61,144 nucleotides of DNA from the NCBI GenBank assembly GCA_028874365.1, contig JAPPJZ010000005.1, positions 1-61,144 on the forward strand, given 5' to 3'. Positions 34,572 to 42,588 of this stretch are shown here, piece by piece. This stretch comes from Chloroflexota bacterium. Lineage in GTDB: Bacteria > Chloroflexota > Dehalococcoidia > Bin125. A program made the translations under genes and the position numbers. Positions within the stretch are counted from its first letter, which is position 1; every line of letters begins with the position of its first letter. The notes under the pieces are model-generated. The model had not been told where the DNA came from and searched no databases. It was given only the letters and a program-made list of their open reading frames with translations.

Positions 34572-35335
34572 GCGACCACTTCCTGGGACTCAGTCTCATG
34601 CCTCAGGTAGTCGATCAGTTGGTGAGCCGCCTCGGTCTCCGCTGCGCGAGCGGTTCTCGGCCGAGGCAAATCGACTTCGAGGACTCTCGTAATCGTTCCC
34701 GGACGCGGCGACATCACGTACACGCGGTCGGACAGCGCCACCGCTTCATGCGGATCGTGCGTCACCAACAACGCCGAGCCGCCGATCCGATTCCAGGTCT
34801 CGGCCAGCCACGACTGCAGCTGCCCCCGCGTGATCGCGTCGAGCGCGCCGAACGGCTCATCCAGCAACAGGAACGACCGATCAAGCAGATAGGTGCGCAG
34901 AAAACTCGCCCGCTGTCGCATCCCGCCTGACAACTCGTGCGGCCGACGATCCTCAAATCCCGACAGGCCAAACTGATCGAACAGTTCGGCCGCGCGTGCG
35001 CGCGCCTCCGCTTTGTCGACGCCCTGCACTTCCAGTCCCAGCGACACGTTCTCCAACACCGTCCGCCAGGGGAACAGCATGTCCTCCTGCGGCATGTAGC
35101 CGAATCGCTCCAGCCGCTCCTCCGTCGACGGCGCCTCGCCGTCGACGAGGATCCGACCCGAGTCATGCTCGTCGAGCCCCGCAATCAGGTTCAGCAGCGT
35201 CGTCTTGCCGCAGCCCGACGGTCCCACAAGCGCCGCAAACTCACCATCCGCGACCGTCAGCGACACATCCATGAGCGCGTCGACGGCGAGTTCACCCGAG
35301 CCGTAACGCTTGCCGACGCCTGCAATCTCCAGCAT
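34568..35335 (-). CDS. thiZ: ABC transporter ATP-binding protein (thiamin precursor uptake)
   Basis: A 255-aa nucleotide-binding subunit. It has Walker A GPSGCGKTT near residue 37, the Q-loop at YMPQEDMLFPW, the signature LSGGMRQRASF, Walker B FLLLDEPFGALD and the switch His in LLVTHDPHEA. It belongs to the nitrate/sulfonate/taurine-like group used by ThiXYZ systems. It lies between thiY and thiX; the partner genes and the TPP riboswitch indicate the substrate. Confidence 0.9.
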   Translation of the reverse strand: MLEIAGVGKRYGSGELAVDALMDVSLTVADGEFAALVGPSGCGKTTLLNLIAGLDEHDSGRILVDGEAPSTEERLERFGYMPQEDMLFPWRTVLENVSLGLEVQGVDKAEARARAAELFDQFGLSGFEDRRPHELSGGMRQRASFLRTYLLDRSFLLLDEPFGALDAITRGQLQSWLAETWNRIGGSALLVTHDPHEAVALSDRVYVMSPRPGTITRVLEVDLPRPRTARAAETEAAHQLIDYLRHETESQEVVA

Positions 35336-35344
35336 CGAACGACG

Positions 35345-36370
35345 CTACTCTCGCGCCGCCTCGATGATCTCGCTATCGAAGTGCGCCGACCAATCCGGCT
35401 CCGACGACAACGGATCGCCGTTCTCATCGGTCAACAGGCCGTTCTCGTACAACCAGCCGGGATAGCCGGACCACTGCGACAGCGTCTGCGATCCCCAGCG
35501 CCCGTCCGGCGCGAGATAGTATTCGTCCGCCAGCAGCCGCGCCGACGCGTAGACGAGCTCCGGATCCGGGAACGCGTCCTCGCCGGCGGCTTCGATCAAC
35601 AGGCGTCCGGCCTCGTCGGGATCCTCGACCGCGAACTCGTATCCGCGCAGCGTCGCGCGCATGAACCGGACCAGTGCATCCTCCTTCTCGTCCAGCGTTT
35701 CGCCCGACGTCACCAGCAGCACCGCAGGACGGTCGGGCACGCCGAAGTCTGCGTGGCGCCAGGTTCGGTACTCGATTCCCTGCCGATCCCAGTCGAGCCC
35801 TTCCCACGTGACAAAGATCTCCACGGCATGAACGCGTCCCGCGAGGAGAGCGTCGTACGCGCCGGTGTCGAGCACCACCAGCTCAGCGGTGCCCTCGCCC
35901 CCGTCGGCCTGGATCACCGTGCGCCACTGCGGCAGCTCATACGGCAATCCCCAACCGGCGTAGAGCTTGCCGTCCATGTCTCGCAGCCGCTCAACCGGGC
36001 CGTCCTCGAGCACCGCGATCTCCGTCGGACTCTTCTGTAGCACCGCCGCGATGCTGACAACGTCGAGTCCCTGAGCCCGGGAGAACGGCACCACCGTGGC
36101 GAATGAGAACGCCACATCCGCCACACCCTCGGCGACCAGCAGATCGCCGTTCGTGCCGCTGAACGGCAGGATCTCGACAACGATCCCCTCCTCCTCGTAC
36201 CAACCCTGCTCCTGGGCGACGTAGAGTCCCGTGTGGTTCGTGTTCGGAGTCCAGTCGAGCTGAACACGGATCAGATCCGGCTCATCCTCGCCGCAAGCGG
36301 TGAGCAACAGGGCGAGTGCCAGCAGCGCCGCCCCGAGAGCGACGCCTCCTACTCGGATGGAGAACCTCAC
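35345..36370 (-). CDS. thiY: Lipoprotein binding component for thiamin precursor (NMT1/THI5-like)
   Basis: A 341-aa extracellular lipoprotein. The signal helix ends in the lipobox LLTAC, Cys26. The NMT1/THI5 core follows: RVQLDWTPNTNHTGLYVAQE, then GWYEEEGIVVEILPF and GVADVAFSFATVVPFSRAQG. Family members bind formylaminopyrimidine or HMP. It overlaps tenA by 4 bp, and TenA deformylates or hydrolyses such salvaged pyrimidines, so uptake and processing are coupled. Confidence 0.92.
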   Translation of the reverse strand: MRFSIRVGGVALGAALLALALLLTACGEDEPDLIRVQLDWTPNTNHTGLYVAQEQGWYEEEGIVVEILPFSGTNGDLLVAEGVADVAFSFATVVPFSRAQGLDVVSIAAVLQKSPTEIAVLEDGPVERLRDMDGKLYAGWGLPYELPQWRTVIQADGGEGTAELVVLDTGAYDALLAGRVHAVEIFVTWEGLDWDRQGIEYRTWRHADFGVPDRPAVLLVTSGETLDEKEDALVRFMRATLRGYEFAVEDPDEAGRLLIEAAGEDAFPDPELVYASARLLADEYYLAPDGRWGSQTLSQWSGYPGWLYENGLLTDENGDPLSSEPDWSAHFDSEIIEAARE

Positions 36371-37020
36371 TGCGACTCGCCATTCACCCAGGCCGAGTCG
36401 AAGAAGTTGTACTCCAGCTCCATCGCGGTCCGGAACTTGGTCGCGATTGAAGCCGAATCGTCACCGTGCTGATCCAGCATCCCCATGACGGTGTCGACTT
36501 TGGCCAGGTACTCCGGACCGGAGTACATGTTGATCCAGAAGTCGTAGCGGTCGTCGAAGGGCTGATCAACGAGACGCGTGCCCAGCCATCCGTACAGCTT
36601 GGCGCAGGGCGCCATCGCTGCGAGATGTTCGCCAATCGTGCCGACCGAGGCCGTGGCCAGGAGGAAGTCTGTGTACTCGCGGGCGGCCGGCAGCGGCTGC
36701 ACATCCTCAAGCGAGACGCCCAGTTCCGGCGCGGTCTTCTCGTGCAAGGTGCCCTCGCTCAGGATCCCGGACAGCAGCGATCCGAACTGGCGTCGCGTGG
36801 CCCAGTCATGGGCGCGGATCGCGCCCCACGCGTACGAGCGGGCGTACGCATCGAGATAGAAGTGATCCTGCTGCGCGAACAAGCCGTAGCGCGACTCCGA
36901 CAGCGAGCCGTCCGCCAATCCGACGATGAACGGATGCTCCAGGCACGCCTCCGCGAGATCCCGGTTCTCGTCCCAGAGGCGCTGGGACAGTGATGGCTGA
37001 GGCGGATCGGACACGATCAA
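36367..37020 (-). CDS. tenA: Aminopyrimidine aminohydrolase / thiaminase II TenA
   Basis: Salvages HMP from degraded thiamin by hydrolysing aminopyrimidine. The 217-aa all-helical protein has FAQQDHFYLDAYARSYAWGA, the motif LAAMAPCAKLYGWLG with the conserved Cys that fits the nucleophile, and a C-terminal ELEYNFFDSAW Glu/Tyr/Phe motif. It sits between thiG and thiY; the 37-bp gap to thiG is one of the larger gaps in the operon. Confidence 0.93.
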   Translation of the reverse strand: MIVSDPPQPSLSQRLWDENRDLAEACLEHPFIVGLADGSLSESRYGLFAQQDHFYLDAYARSYAWGAIRAHDWATRRQFGSLLSGILSEGTLHEKTAPELGVSLEDVQPLPAAREYTDFLLATASVGTIGEHLAAMAPCAKLYGWLGTRLVDQPFDDRYDFWINMYSGPEYLAKVDTVMGMLDQHGDDSASIATKFRTAMELEYNFFDSAWVNGESQ

Positions 37021-37057
37021 ACTCCTTGGCTCATGCGGTGTTGGACTGGCTTCGCAC

Positions 37058-37879
37058 TCATGACGTTTCCAGAGGGGAAATCATCCCCTCCGACGGCGAT
37101 GATGCCTCCGCGTAGAACTTGCGCGGCATCCGGCCGGCGAGAAATGCGTCGCGACCGGCTCGAGCGGCCGCATTCATCGCGCGGGCCATCTGAACCGGAT
37201 TGCGCGAGCGTGCGACGGCCGTGTTCATCAGCACGGCGTCGCAGCCAAGTTCAAACGCGATCGCGACATCGGACGCTGTCCCGACGCCGGCGTCGACGAT
37301 CACAGGAACGTTGGCGCGTTCCTTGATCAACTGGATGTTGTGCGGATTGCGAATCCCCAGACCCGATCCAATCGGAGCGCCGAGCGGCATCACAGCCGAG
37401 CAGCCGACATCCTCCAGCTTGCGCGCCGTCACCGGATCGTCGTTGGTGTAGGGCAAGACCTGGAACCCGCGCCGGACGAGTTCCTGCGCCCCCTCCAGCA
37501 GCCCTTCCGTGTCCGGCAGCAGCGTTTCCTCGTCGGCGATCACTTCGAGCTTGACCAACGTCACGCCCAATGCCTCGCGCGCGAGTTCGGCGGTCAGGAT
37601 CGCGTCCGGAGCGGTGAAGCAGCCTGCCGTATTGGGCAGCAGGCCGTAGCCGCGCTCGGTCAGCAAGGTGTACAGATTGGTCGGATCGGATCCGTCCGCG
37701 GAACCGACGTTGACCCGCCGCAGCGCGACAGTCACCAGCTCGGTACCGGACGCTTCAAGCGACGCAAGCAGCGTCTCCTGCGATGGGTAGCGAGCCGTAC
37801 CCAGAATGATCCGCGAATTCATCTCCCGCCCGGCGAGCGTCCACGTGTCCTTCTCGATCGAATCGTGTACCGAGCTCAT
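37058..37879 (-). CDS. thiG: Thiazole synthase ThiG
   Basis: Forms the thiazole ring from deoxyxylulose phosphate, dehydroglycine and ThiS thiocarboxylate. The start is set at [19 protein letters not shown], giving 273 aa; a longer frame enters thiS. Landmarks are [12 protein letters not shown], the Schiff-base Lys in [10 protein letters not shown], the phosphate sites [13 protein letters not shown] and [12 protein letters not shown], and [12 protein letters not shown]. It follows thiS by 8 bp. Confidence 0.96.
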   Translation of the reverse strand: MSSVHDSIEKDTWTLAGREMNSRIILGTARYPSQETLLASLEASGTELVTVALRRVNVGSADGSDPTNLYTLLTERGYGLLPNTAGCFTAPDAILTAELAREALGVTLVKLEVIADEETLLPDTEGLLEGAQELVRRGFQVLPYTNDDPVTARKLEDVGCSAVMPLGAPIGSGLGIRNPHNIQLIKERANVPVIVDAGVGTASDVAIAFELGCDAVLMNTAVARSRNPVQMARAMNAAARAGRDAFLAGRMPRKFYAEASSPSEGMISPLETS

Positions 37880-37887
37880 CGATCCCC

Positions 37888-38112
37888 CTATCCGCCCTGC
37901 TTCGCGCCGACGATGTCGATCCGGTCGCCGTCGCCGATGTTGGTCTGGCCCCACTCGCTGCGCGGAACGACCGACATGTTGATCGCGACCGCAATGCCCT
38001 GCTGCTCGGGGTCGTATCCGAGCTCACACAGGGCGTCGGTCAACTGACGATTCGCCAGCGTGACGACGTCTCCATTGAGCGTCACCTCCAGCGTCGCCTG
38101 GGGCTGTGTCAC
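37888..38112 (-). CDS. thiS: Sulfur carrier protein ThiS
   Basis: A ubiquitin-like carrier whose C-terminal Gly-Gly is converted to a thiocarboxylate that gives sulfur to ThiG. It is 74 aa, ending [13 protein letters not shown], with the fold elements [12 protein letters not shown] and [16 protein letters not shown]. It lies between thiO and thiG and overlaps the thiO stop by 4 bp. The adenylating partner ThiF is not in the window. Confidence 0.93.
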   Translation of the reverse strand: MTQPQATLEVTLNGDVVTLANRQLTDALCELGYDPEQQGIAVAINMSVVPRSEWGQTNIGDGDRIDIVGAKQGG

Positions 38113-39296
38113 AATGCCGCCTCCATGTTCACCTCGGCCTGCTCCAGCCGCTCCAGGCCATATGGCTTCAGTGCCTCAGGCACCTCACCCGATTCCATCG
38201 CTTCGGCCAGCCAATGCGCCGTTGCGGGCGCCAGCAGGATGCCGTGCTGGAAGTGACCCGTCGCGATCCACAGGCCCCGGCGATCTGCCGGTCCGATCAC
38301 CGGCATGTGGTCGGCCACGGCCGGGCGCAGCCCGACGCTGTGCTCCTCCAACTCGAGCTCGCGAATCCGCGGGATCAGCTCCGAGGCTCGGTCGAGCAGT
38401 TCTTCGCGCGCCGCGTCGGTCGCCGTGAGGTCCCAGCCGGCCTCCGGCTCCTTCGTCGACGCGACAATCAGTTCGCCGTCGCGGCGCTGCGCGAGACTGA
38501 CGTTGGTCGTGCGAATCACTCGGTCGATGATCCTGGGCCCGCGCAGCCGCAGGAGCTGACCCTTGACCGGCCCGACGCCGGTCCGAGCCAGCGGGGCCGC
38601 GCCTCCGCTCGCCGTCGCAATGATCTCATCGCACCACGGTCCGGCCGTGATCAGTACCTCCCGTGCCTCGATCGATTTGACCTCCGTTGAATCTCCCTCG
38701 CTCAACCGAACCTTCCACGCTTCCGCGCCCTCGTCATAGTCGCCGCCGACCGCCCCGCGATTCGGTCGCACGGCGACCCTCACATACCCGATCCCACGCT
38801 CCAGCGCCGTCAACAGCCGACGAGGGTCGATCTGGACATCTTCGTCAACCAGCAATCCGCTCAGCAAGTCGCCCGGGAGTTCCGGTTCGATGTTGAAGAT
38901 CTCGCTCGACGCCAGTCGCTGCGAGCGCAGCCCGCGGCGCTGCCGCTCCTCGTGCAGCGCCTCCAACTGCGCGTCTTCGTCGGCGGTCCGCGCCACCCAT
39001 ATGGTCCCGTCCGTTCGATAGCCGGCGCTCCTGCGGCCGATCGACTCAACCTTCGCCACGAACTGTGGATAGCGACGCAGGCTGTCGAGCTTGAGCGGGA
39101 AGATCGCATCGTCCTCGCCGACCGGCAGAGTCGCCGTTCCAAGCAGTCCGGCAGCGACGCGACTGGCCTGTTGGCCCGGCTGCTCCCGCTCGATCAGCGT
39201 CACCTTCCGACCCCGTCGCGCCAACTCGAATGCGCACGTGAGTCCAATGACGCCACCACCGATGATCGCCACGTCCCAGGTCCGTTGCTCGGTCAT
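38109..39296 (-). CDS. thiO: Glycine oxidase ThiO, copy 1 (DAO family)
   Basis: FAD enzyme that oxidises glycine to iminoacetate for ThiG. It is 395 aa. The Rossmann motif is VAIIGGGVIGLTCAFELARRGR, then QQASRVAAGLLG, the distal GVGPVKGQLLRLRG, and the C-terminal HSVGLRPAVADHMPVIGP. It overlaps both neighbours by 4 bp and lies directly after a second thiO with the same layout. The two are clearly paralogues. Divided roles or substrates are possible but not shown. Confidence 0.9.
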   Translation of the reverse strand: MTEQRTWDVAIIGGGVIGLTCAFELARRGRKVTLIEREQPGQQASRVAAGLLGTATLPVGEDDAIFPLKLDSLRRYPQFVAKVESIGRRSAGYRTDGTIWVARTADEDAQLEALHEERQRRGLRSQRLASSEIFNIEPELPGDLLSGLLVDEDVQIDPRRLLTALERGIGYVRVAVRPNRGAVGGDYDEGAEAWKVRLSEGDSTEVKSIEAREVLITAGPWCDEIIATASGGAAPLARTGVGPVKGQLLRLRGPRIIDRVIRTTNVSLAQRRDGELIVASTKEPEAGWDLTATDAAREELLDRASELIPRIRELELEEHSVGLRPAVADHMPVIGPADRRGLWIATGHFQHGILLAPATAHWLAEAMESGEVPEALKPYGLERLEQAEVNMEAAL

Positions 39297-40447
39297 CCGG
39301 CCGCCTCCTGCTGCCGCTCCAGAAGCAGGCGCTCGATGCCGAACGGCTCCACCTCTGCCGGTACACGTCCGGTCGTCATCAATTCGGCCACGAAGTGCGC
39401 CGTACTCGGCGCGAGCAACACGCCGCCGCGATAGTGGCCGCCGGCGATGAAGATGCCCTCCGTGTTCGTCGGTCCGATCACCGGCTGGTGATCGGTCACC
39501 GCCGGACGCAGCCCCACGTCGATCTCGCTCACGTAGAGGTCGTACAGGCCCGGCAGAATCTCGAAGGCGTAGCGCAACAGATCCAACGTCCCGCCGGCCG
39601 TCGGCTCCATGTCGAAGCCCTGCTCCTCTTCGGTCGCCCCCAGCAGCAGCTCACCGCCCGCGCGCGGCACGATGTAGACATCGCTGTTGCGCAGCACCCG
39701 ATTGACCAGGGGCTGCCCCTTGAGATGGACAATCTGCCCCTTAATCGGCCGCATCCCGATCCGCGGCAGCGGCGTGACGAGTCCCTCCTCCAGCCAGACC
39801 CCGGCCGCGAGCAGCACCTGATCAGCATGAAGCAGTGGGCGCTCGTCGTCGCGCTGAAGTGTGAGCTCCGCCCGTCCGCCGACACGCTGAACCGTGCTGA
39901 CGCCGGTCTTGGTGATGATCTCGACGCCGACGCATAGGCACGCCGCCTCGAGCGCCGCCACCAGCTTCCGCGAGTTCACCTGGTGGTCGGACTCAACCAG
40001 CAGCCCGCCGATCACTCGCGGCGACAGGTACGGCTCAATCGCGCGCGTCTCGCGACCGGTCAGACGTTTGGCCGGCAGACCGCGATCCTTTTGGATCTGG
40101 CAGAGATGATCGAGCTCCAGTTCATCGTCCCGATGCCGGGATACCCACAGCGTGCCCTCGTCTCGGTACTCGCACGAAAGCCCGCCGGCAGACTCGACAT
40201 CGGTAATGAACTGCGGGTAGCGTCGCAGGCTGTCGAGCTGCAGCTCGACCAGCTCCGGCGGAGTCAACTCAACCTCGAACGATGGCGTCAGCATCCCGGC
40301 CGCCACAGTCGACGCCCCGAACCCGACCTCTTCCCGCTCCACCACAGTCACCGACCGCCCTCGTCGCCCTAGTTCAAACGCGCACGAGAGGCCAATCACG
40401 CCGCCTCCGACAATCGCCACGTCGGCCAATCGGGACTCGTTCGTCAC
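39293..40447 (-). CDS. thiO: Glycine oxidase ThiO, copy 2 (DAO family)
   Basis: A 384-aa paralogue of the neighbouring thiO, starting at the GTG of a GTGA overlap with thiE. It has VAIVGGGVIGLSCAFELGRRGR, FGASTVAAGMLTP, IGMRPIKGQIVHLKG and VGLRPAVTDHQPVIGP, the same order as copy 1. Both copies keep the FAD and C-terminal glycine-oxidase motifs, so neither looks broken. A longer reading frame upstream overlaps thiE and is rejected. Confidence 0.9.
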   Translation of the reverse strand: MTNESRLADVAIVGGGVIGLSCAFELGRRGRSVTVVEREEVGFGASTVAAGMLTPSFEVELTPPELVELQLDSLRRYPQFITDVESAGGLSCEYRDEGTLWVSRHRDDELELDHLCQIQKDRGLPAKRLTGRETRAIEPYLSPRVIGGLLVESDHQVNSRKLVAALEAACLCVGVEIITKTGVSTVQRVGGRAELTLQRDDERPLLHADQVLLAAGVWLEEGLVTPLPRIGMRPIKGQIVHLKGQPLVNRVLRNSDVYIVPRAGGELLLGATEEEQGFDMEPTAGGTLDLLRYAFEILPGLYDLYVSEIDVGLRPAVTDHQPVIGPTNTEGIFIAGGHYRGGVLLAPSTAHFVAELMTTGRVPAEVEPFGIERLLLERQQEAAG

Positions 40448-41091
40448 GAGAGCACCCGCTCGATCTTCTCGGCGAACTCCCGGCACGCCGACTGCGGGTC
40501 GTCCCGGCAAACAATCGCCGAGAGCACCGCCACGCCATGCGCCCCGGCGGCGAGCACGTCGCCAACCCGATCCGCCGTGATGCTGCCAATGCCGATCACC
40601 GGCTTGTCGACGGCGGCGCAAATCTCGCCGAACCGCTCCAGACCCAGCATCGGCGCCGCCCGATCGCCCTTCGACGTCGTCCCAAACACCGGACCCACGC
40701 CCAGGTAGTCGACCGGCTGCTTGGCCACCTTGACCGCTTCCTCCACCGAGTTCGCGGTGCCGCCGACAATCGCATCGGGCCCCAGAACCTGCCGCGCGAC
40801 ATACGGCGGCAGGTCTTCGCGCCCCAGGTGAACCGCCGTTGCGCCGACCGCAGCGGCGACGTCTGCCCGGTCATCTATCAGCAGCGTCGCGCCGAACTCG
40901 CGGCAGGCGAGGCTCATCAGCACCGCCACCCGCATCATCTCCTTCGTCGACACCTGCCGCTTCTCGCGGTACTGGACGACATCTGCTCCGCCGGCCGCCG
41001 CGGCCGCAGCGAGCTCGACGTGACTGAACCTGTCCTGCAGCACCTCGTCCGTGATCACGTGCAGTCGTCCGATCTGCTTCTGCTCAGTCAT
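40444..41091 (-). CDS. thiE: Thiamine-phosphate synthase ThiE
   Basis: Joins HMP-PP and thiazole phosphate to thiamin phosphate. The start is MTEQKQIGRLHVITDEV, giving 215 aa and an 8-bp overlap with thiD. It keeps QYREKRQVSTKEM, LLIDDRADVAAAVGATAVHLGR, the pyrophosphate loop GPVFGTTSKGDR, and PVIGIGSITADRV. This is the conventional ThiE of the operon; the tenI-like gene is its paralogue. Confidence 0.95.
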   Translation of the reverse strand: MTEQKQIGRLHVITDEVLQDRFSHVELAAAAAAGGADVVQYREKRQVSTKEMMRVAVLMSLACREFGATLLIDDRADVAAAVGATAVHLGREDLPPYVARQVLGPDAIVGGTANSVEEAVKVAKQPVDYLGVGPVFGTTSKGDRAAPMLGLERFGEICAAVDKPVIGIGSITADRVGDVLAAGAHGVAVLSAIVCRDDPQSACREFAEKIERVLS

Positions 41092-41875
41092 TGCGCGTCG
41101 TCCAGAAGTGATCCGTCGGTCCGACCCCGTGGCCGATATCAAGCCCGCCCCGAATCGCCTCGGTCACGTACGCCTTCGCCGTGCCGATCGCTGCACGCAA
41201 CTCCTCGCCTTGCGCGAGCCGAGCTGCAATCGCCGACGCATACGTGCAACCGGTGCCGTGCGTATGACGCTGGTCAATCCACTCACCCTCGAACACATCC
41301 GTCGATTCGGCCGTCACCAGAACATCCGTCGCCGGAGCACCTTCGAGGTGCCCGCCCTTGACCAGCGCCGCCGACGCCCCCGCCTCGACTAGCATCTCGC
41401 CCGCCTGCTGAGCATCATCGACCGTCCTGATCGACAGCCCCGTCAGAGCCTCGGCCTCGTGGACGTTCGGCGTAACCACAGTCGCCAGCGGCAACAACCG
41501 CTGGCGCAGCGTCGACGCCGCGTCCTCGGCCAGCAGCGCGAAACCGGTCTTCGAGATCATCACCGGGTCAACCACAACGAACCGAGACCGCCGAGCCAAC
41601 AGCTCGCTGGCCACCAGTTCGATCATCTCCGAACCGCCCAGCATGCCCGTCTTCACCGCCGCCACATCGAGATCGTCGAAGACTGACGCGATCTGTTCCC
41701 GCACAGCGTCCAGCGGCAGCGGCCACGCGCACTGGACCCCGAGCGTATTCTGCGCCGTCACGGCCGTGATCACCGTGGCGGCATACGCGCCGTTGGCCGT
41801 GATCGACTTCAGGTCGGCCTGGATACCCGCCCCCGCCGACGAATCAGATCCCGCAATCGAAAGAACGACGCGCAC
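41084..41875 (-). CDS. thiD: Hydroxymethylpyrimidine (phosphate) kinase ThiD
   Basis: Phosphorylates HMP and HMP-P. The 263-aa ribokinase-fold protein starts at a GTG with GAGGG upstream. The N-terminal LSIAGSDSSAGAGIQADLK, central VTPNVHEAEALTG, and HGTGCTYASAIAARLAQGE, which holds the anion hole and catalytic Asp/Cys region, are intact. First gene after the TPP riboswitch. Confidence 0.96.
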   Translation of the reverse strand: MRVVLSIAGSDSSAGAGIQADLKSITANGAYAATVITAVTAQNTLGVQCAWPLPLDAVREQIASVFDDLDVAAVKTGMLGGSEMIELVASELLARRSRFVVVDPVMISKTGFALLAEDAASTLRQRLLPLATVVTPNVHEAEALTGLSIRTVDDAQQAGEMLVEAGASAALVKGGHLEGAPATDVLVTAESTDVFEGEWIDQRHTHGTGCTYASAIAARLAQGEELRAAIGTAKAYVTEAIRGGLDIGHGVGPTDHFWTTRND

Positions 41876-41926
41876 GCTATGCCCTCGCTTGGGGCGCTCG
41901 ACTGTCGTCTGGGCGGGCCTGAAAGC

Positions 41927-42022
41927 TGCTGCGCTCCCTGCGCCGGCATTACCCGGATCAGGTTCGGCGGGTGTGTTCTCAGGCCCAGACCCCGTCCCTC
42001 GACGGTCGGACCACCCCGGCTT
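41927..42022 (-). promoter_or_regulatory. TPP riboswitch
   Basis: The minus strand carries the thi-box: GGGGTGG near the 5' side, GGGCCTGAGAACACACCC, then CCGAACCTGATCCGGGTAAT and GCCGGCGCAGGGAG. These match the TPP-binding pyrimidine and pyrophosphate helices. It ends about 52 nt before the thiD GTG. GGGCCTGA in the aptamer is exactly complementary to TCAGGCCC at 41915-41922 downstream, a likely switching helix. No T-tract terminator is seen, so control may act on translation of thiD. Confidence 0.96.
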
Positions 42023-42046
42023 CTCTCTCCCTGGAGATTAACACAT

Positions 42047-42487
42047 CTATGCGTCGGCTTCGCCGCTCCCCGTTCGTCGAGTCCGGATAATCTGCGGCGA
42101 CCACTGGAAGATGCGAACAGTGAGCCTCGTGCCGAACGCCTGGACCCCTCCCACCGAAATCACCCCGTAACTGCTCACGCCCCCGAACGCGATCAACCCC
42201 ACCGAGTTGAACCCTCCGACCGCGACCAAGCCAATCGAGTTCGCGCCACCAATCGCGACGAGCCCGATCGCATTCCAACCTCCGATCGCGATCACGCCAA
42301 TGCCGTTCGCCGTCCCCACAGCGAAGATGCCGATCTCCGACGTCGGCACATCATCCAGAATGCCCCACTGCGTCAGGCCAAACAACGCAACGAACCCGGC
42401 CGCCATCACCATCGCCCAGAAGAACGAGACCCCCTGAGCGGCCTGCTGGTTGTGCTGGCCTGCTTCGGTTTCCGCTGCGTGCGACAT
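42047..42487 (-). CDS. Small membrane protein with 11-residue Gly-rich repeats
   Basis: A 146-aa protein. One transmembrane segment lies at about residues 21-41 (VSFFWAMVMAAGFVALFGL). It is followed by about six tandem 11-residue units with consensus xGxxAxGGxNS, such as IGVIAIGGWNA, IGLVAIGGANS and IGLVAVGGFNS. The regular hydrophobic/Gly spacing suggests a small solenoid or packed sheet. The C-terminus is basic. No function is known to me. It lies between the thi operon's riboswitch and the thiolase gene, and a longer in-frame extension upstream is not supported. Confidence 0.75.
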   Translation of the reverse strand: MSHAAETEAGQHNQQAAQGVSFFWAMVMAAGFVALFGLTQWGILDDVPTSEIGIFAVGTANGIGVIAIGGWNAIGLVAIGGANSIGLVAVGGFNSVGLIAFGGVSSYGVISVGGVQAFGTRLTVRIFQWSPQIIRTRRTGSGEADA

Positions 42488-42528
42488 GGCAATGACCGAT
42501 CCGTTGCTCGCGTTCCGCAAGGTTAACG

Positions 42529-42567
42529 AACGAGGCCGCCCCCGCTTGATTGAGGGGCGGCCTCGTT
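42529..42567 (-). terminator. Hairpin downstream of the thiolase gene
   Basis: A perfect 14-bp stem, AACGAGGCCGCCCC with GGGGCGGCCTCGTT and an 11-nt loop, begins 21 bp past the thiolase stop. On the minus strand the stem ends in GTT followed by CGTTAACC, so the T run is weak. Confidence 0.65.
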
Positions 42568-42588
42568 GTTGCCGAACTGGAGCGTCGG

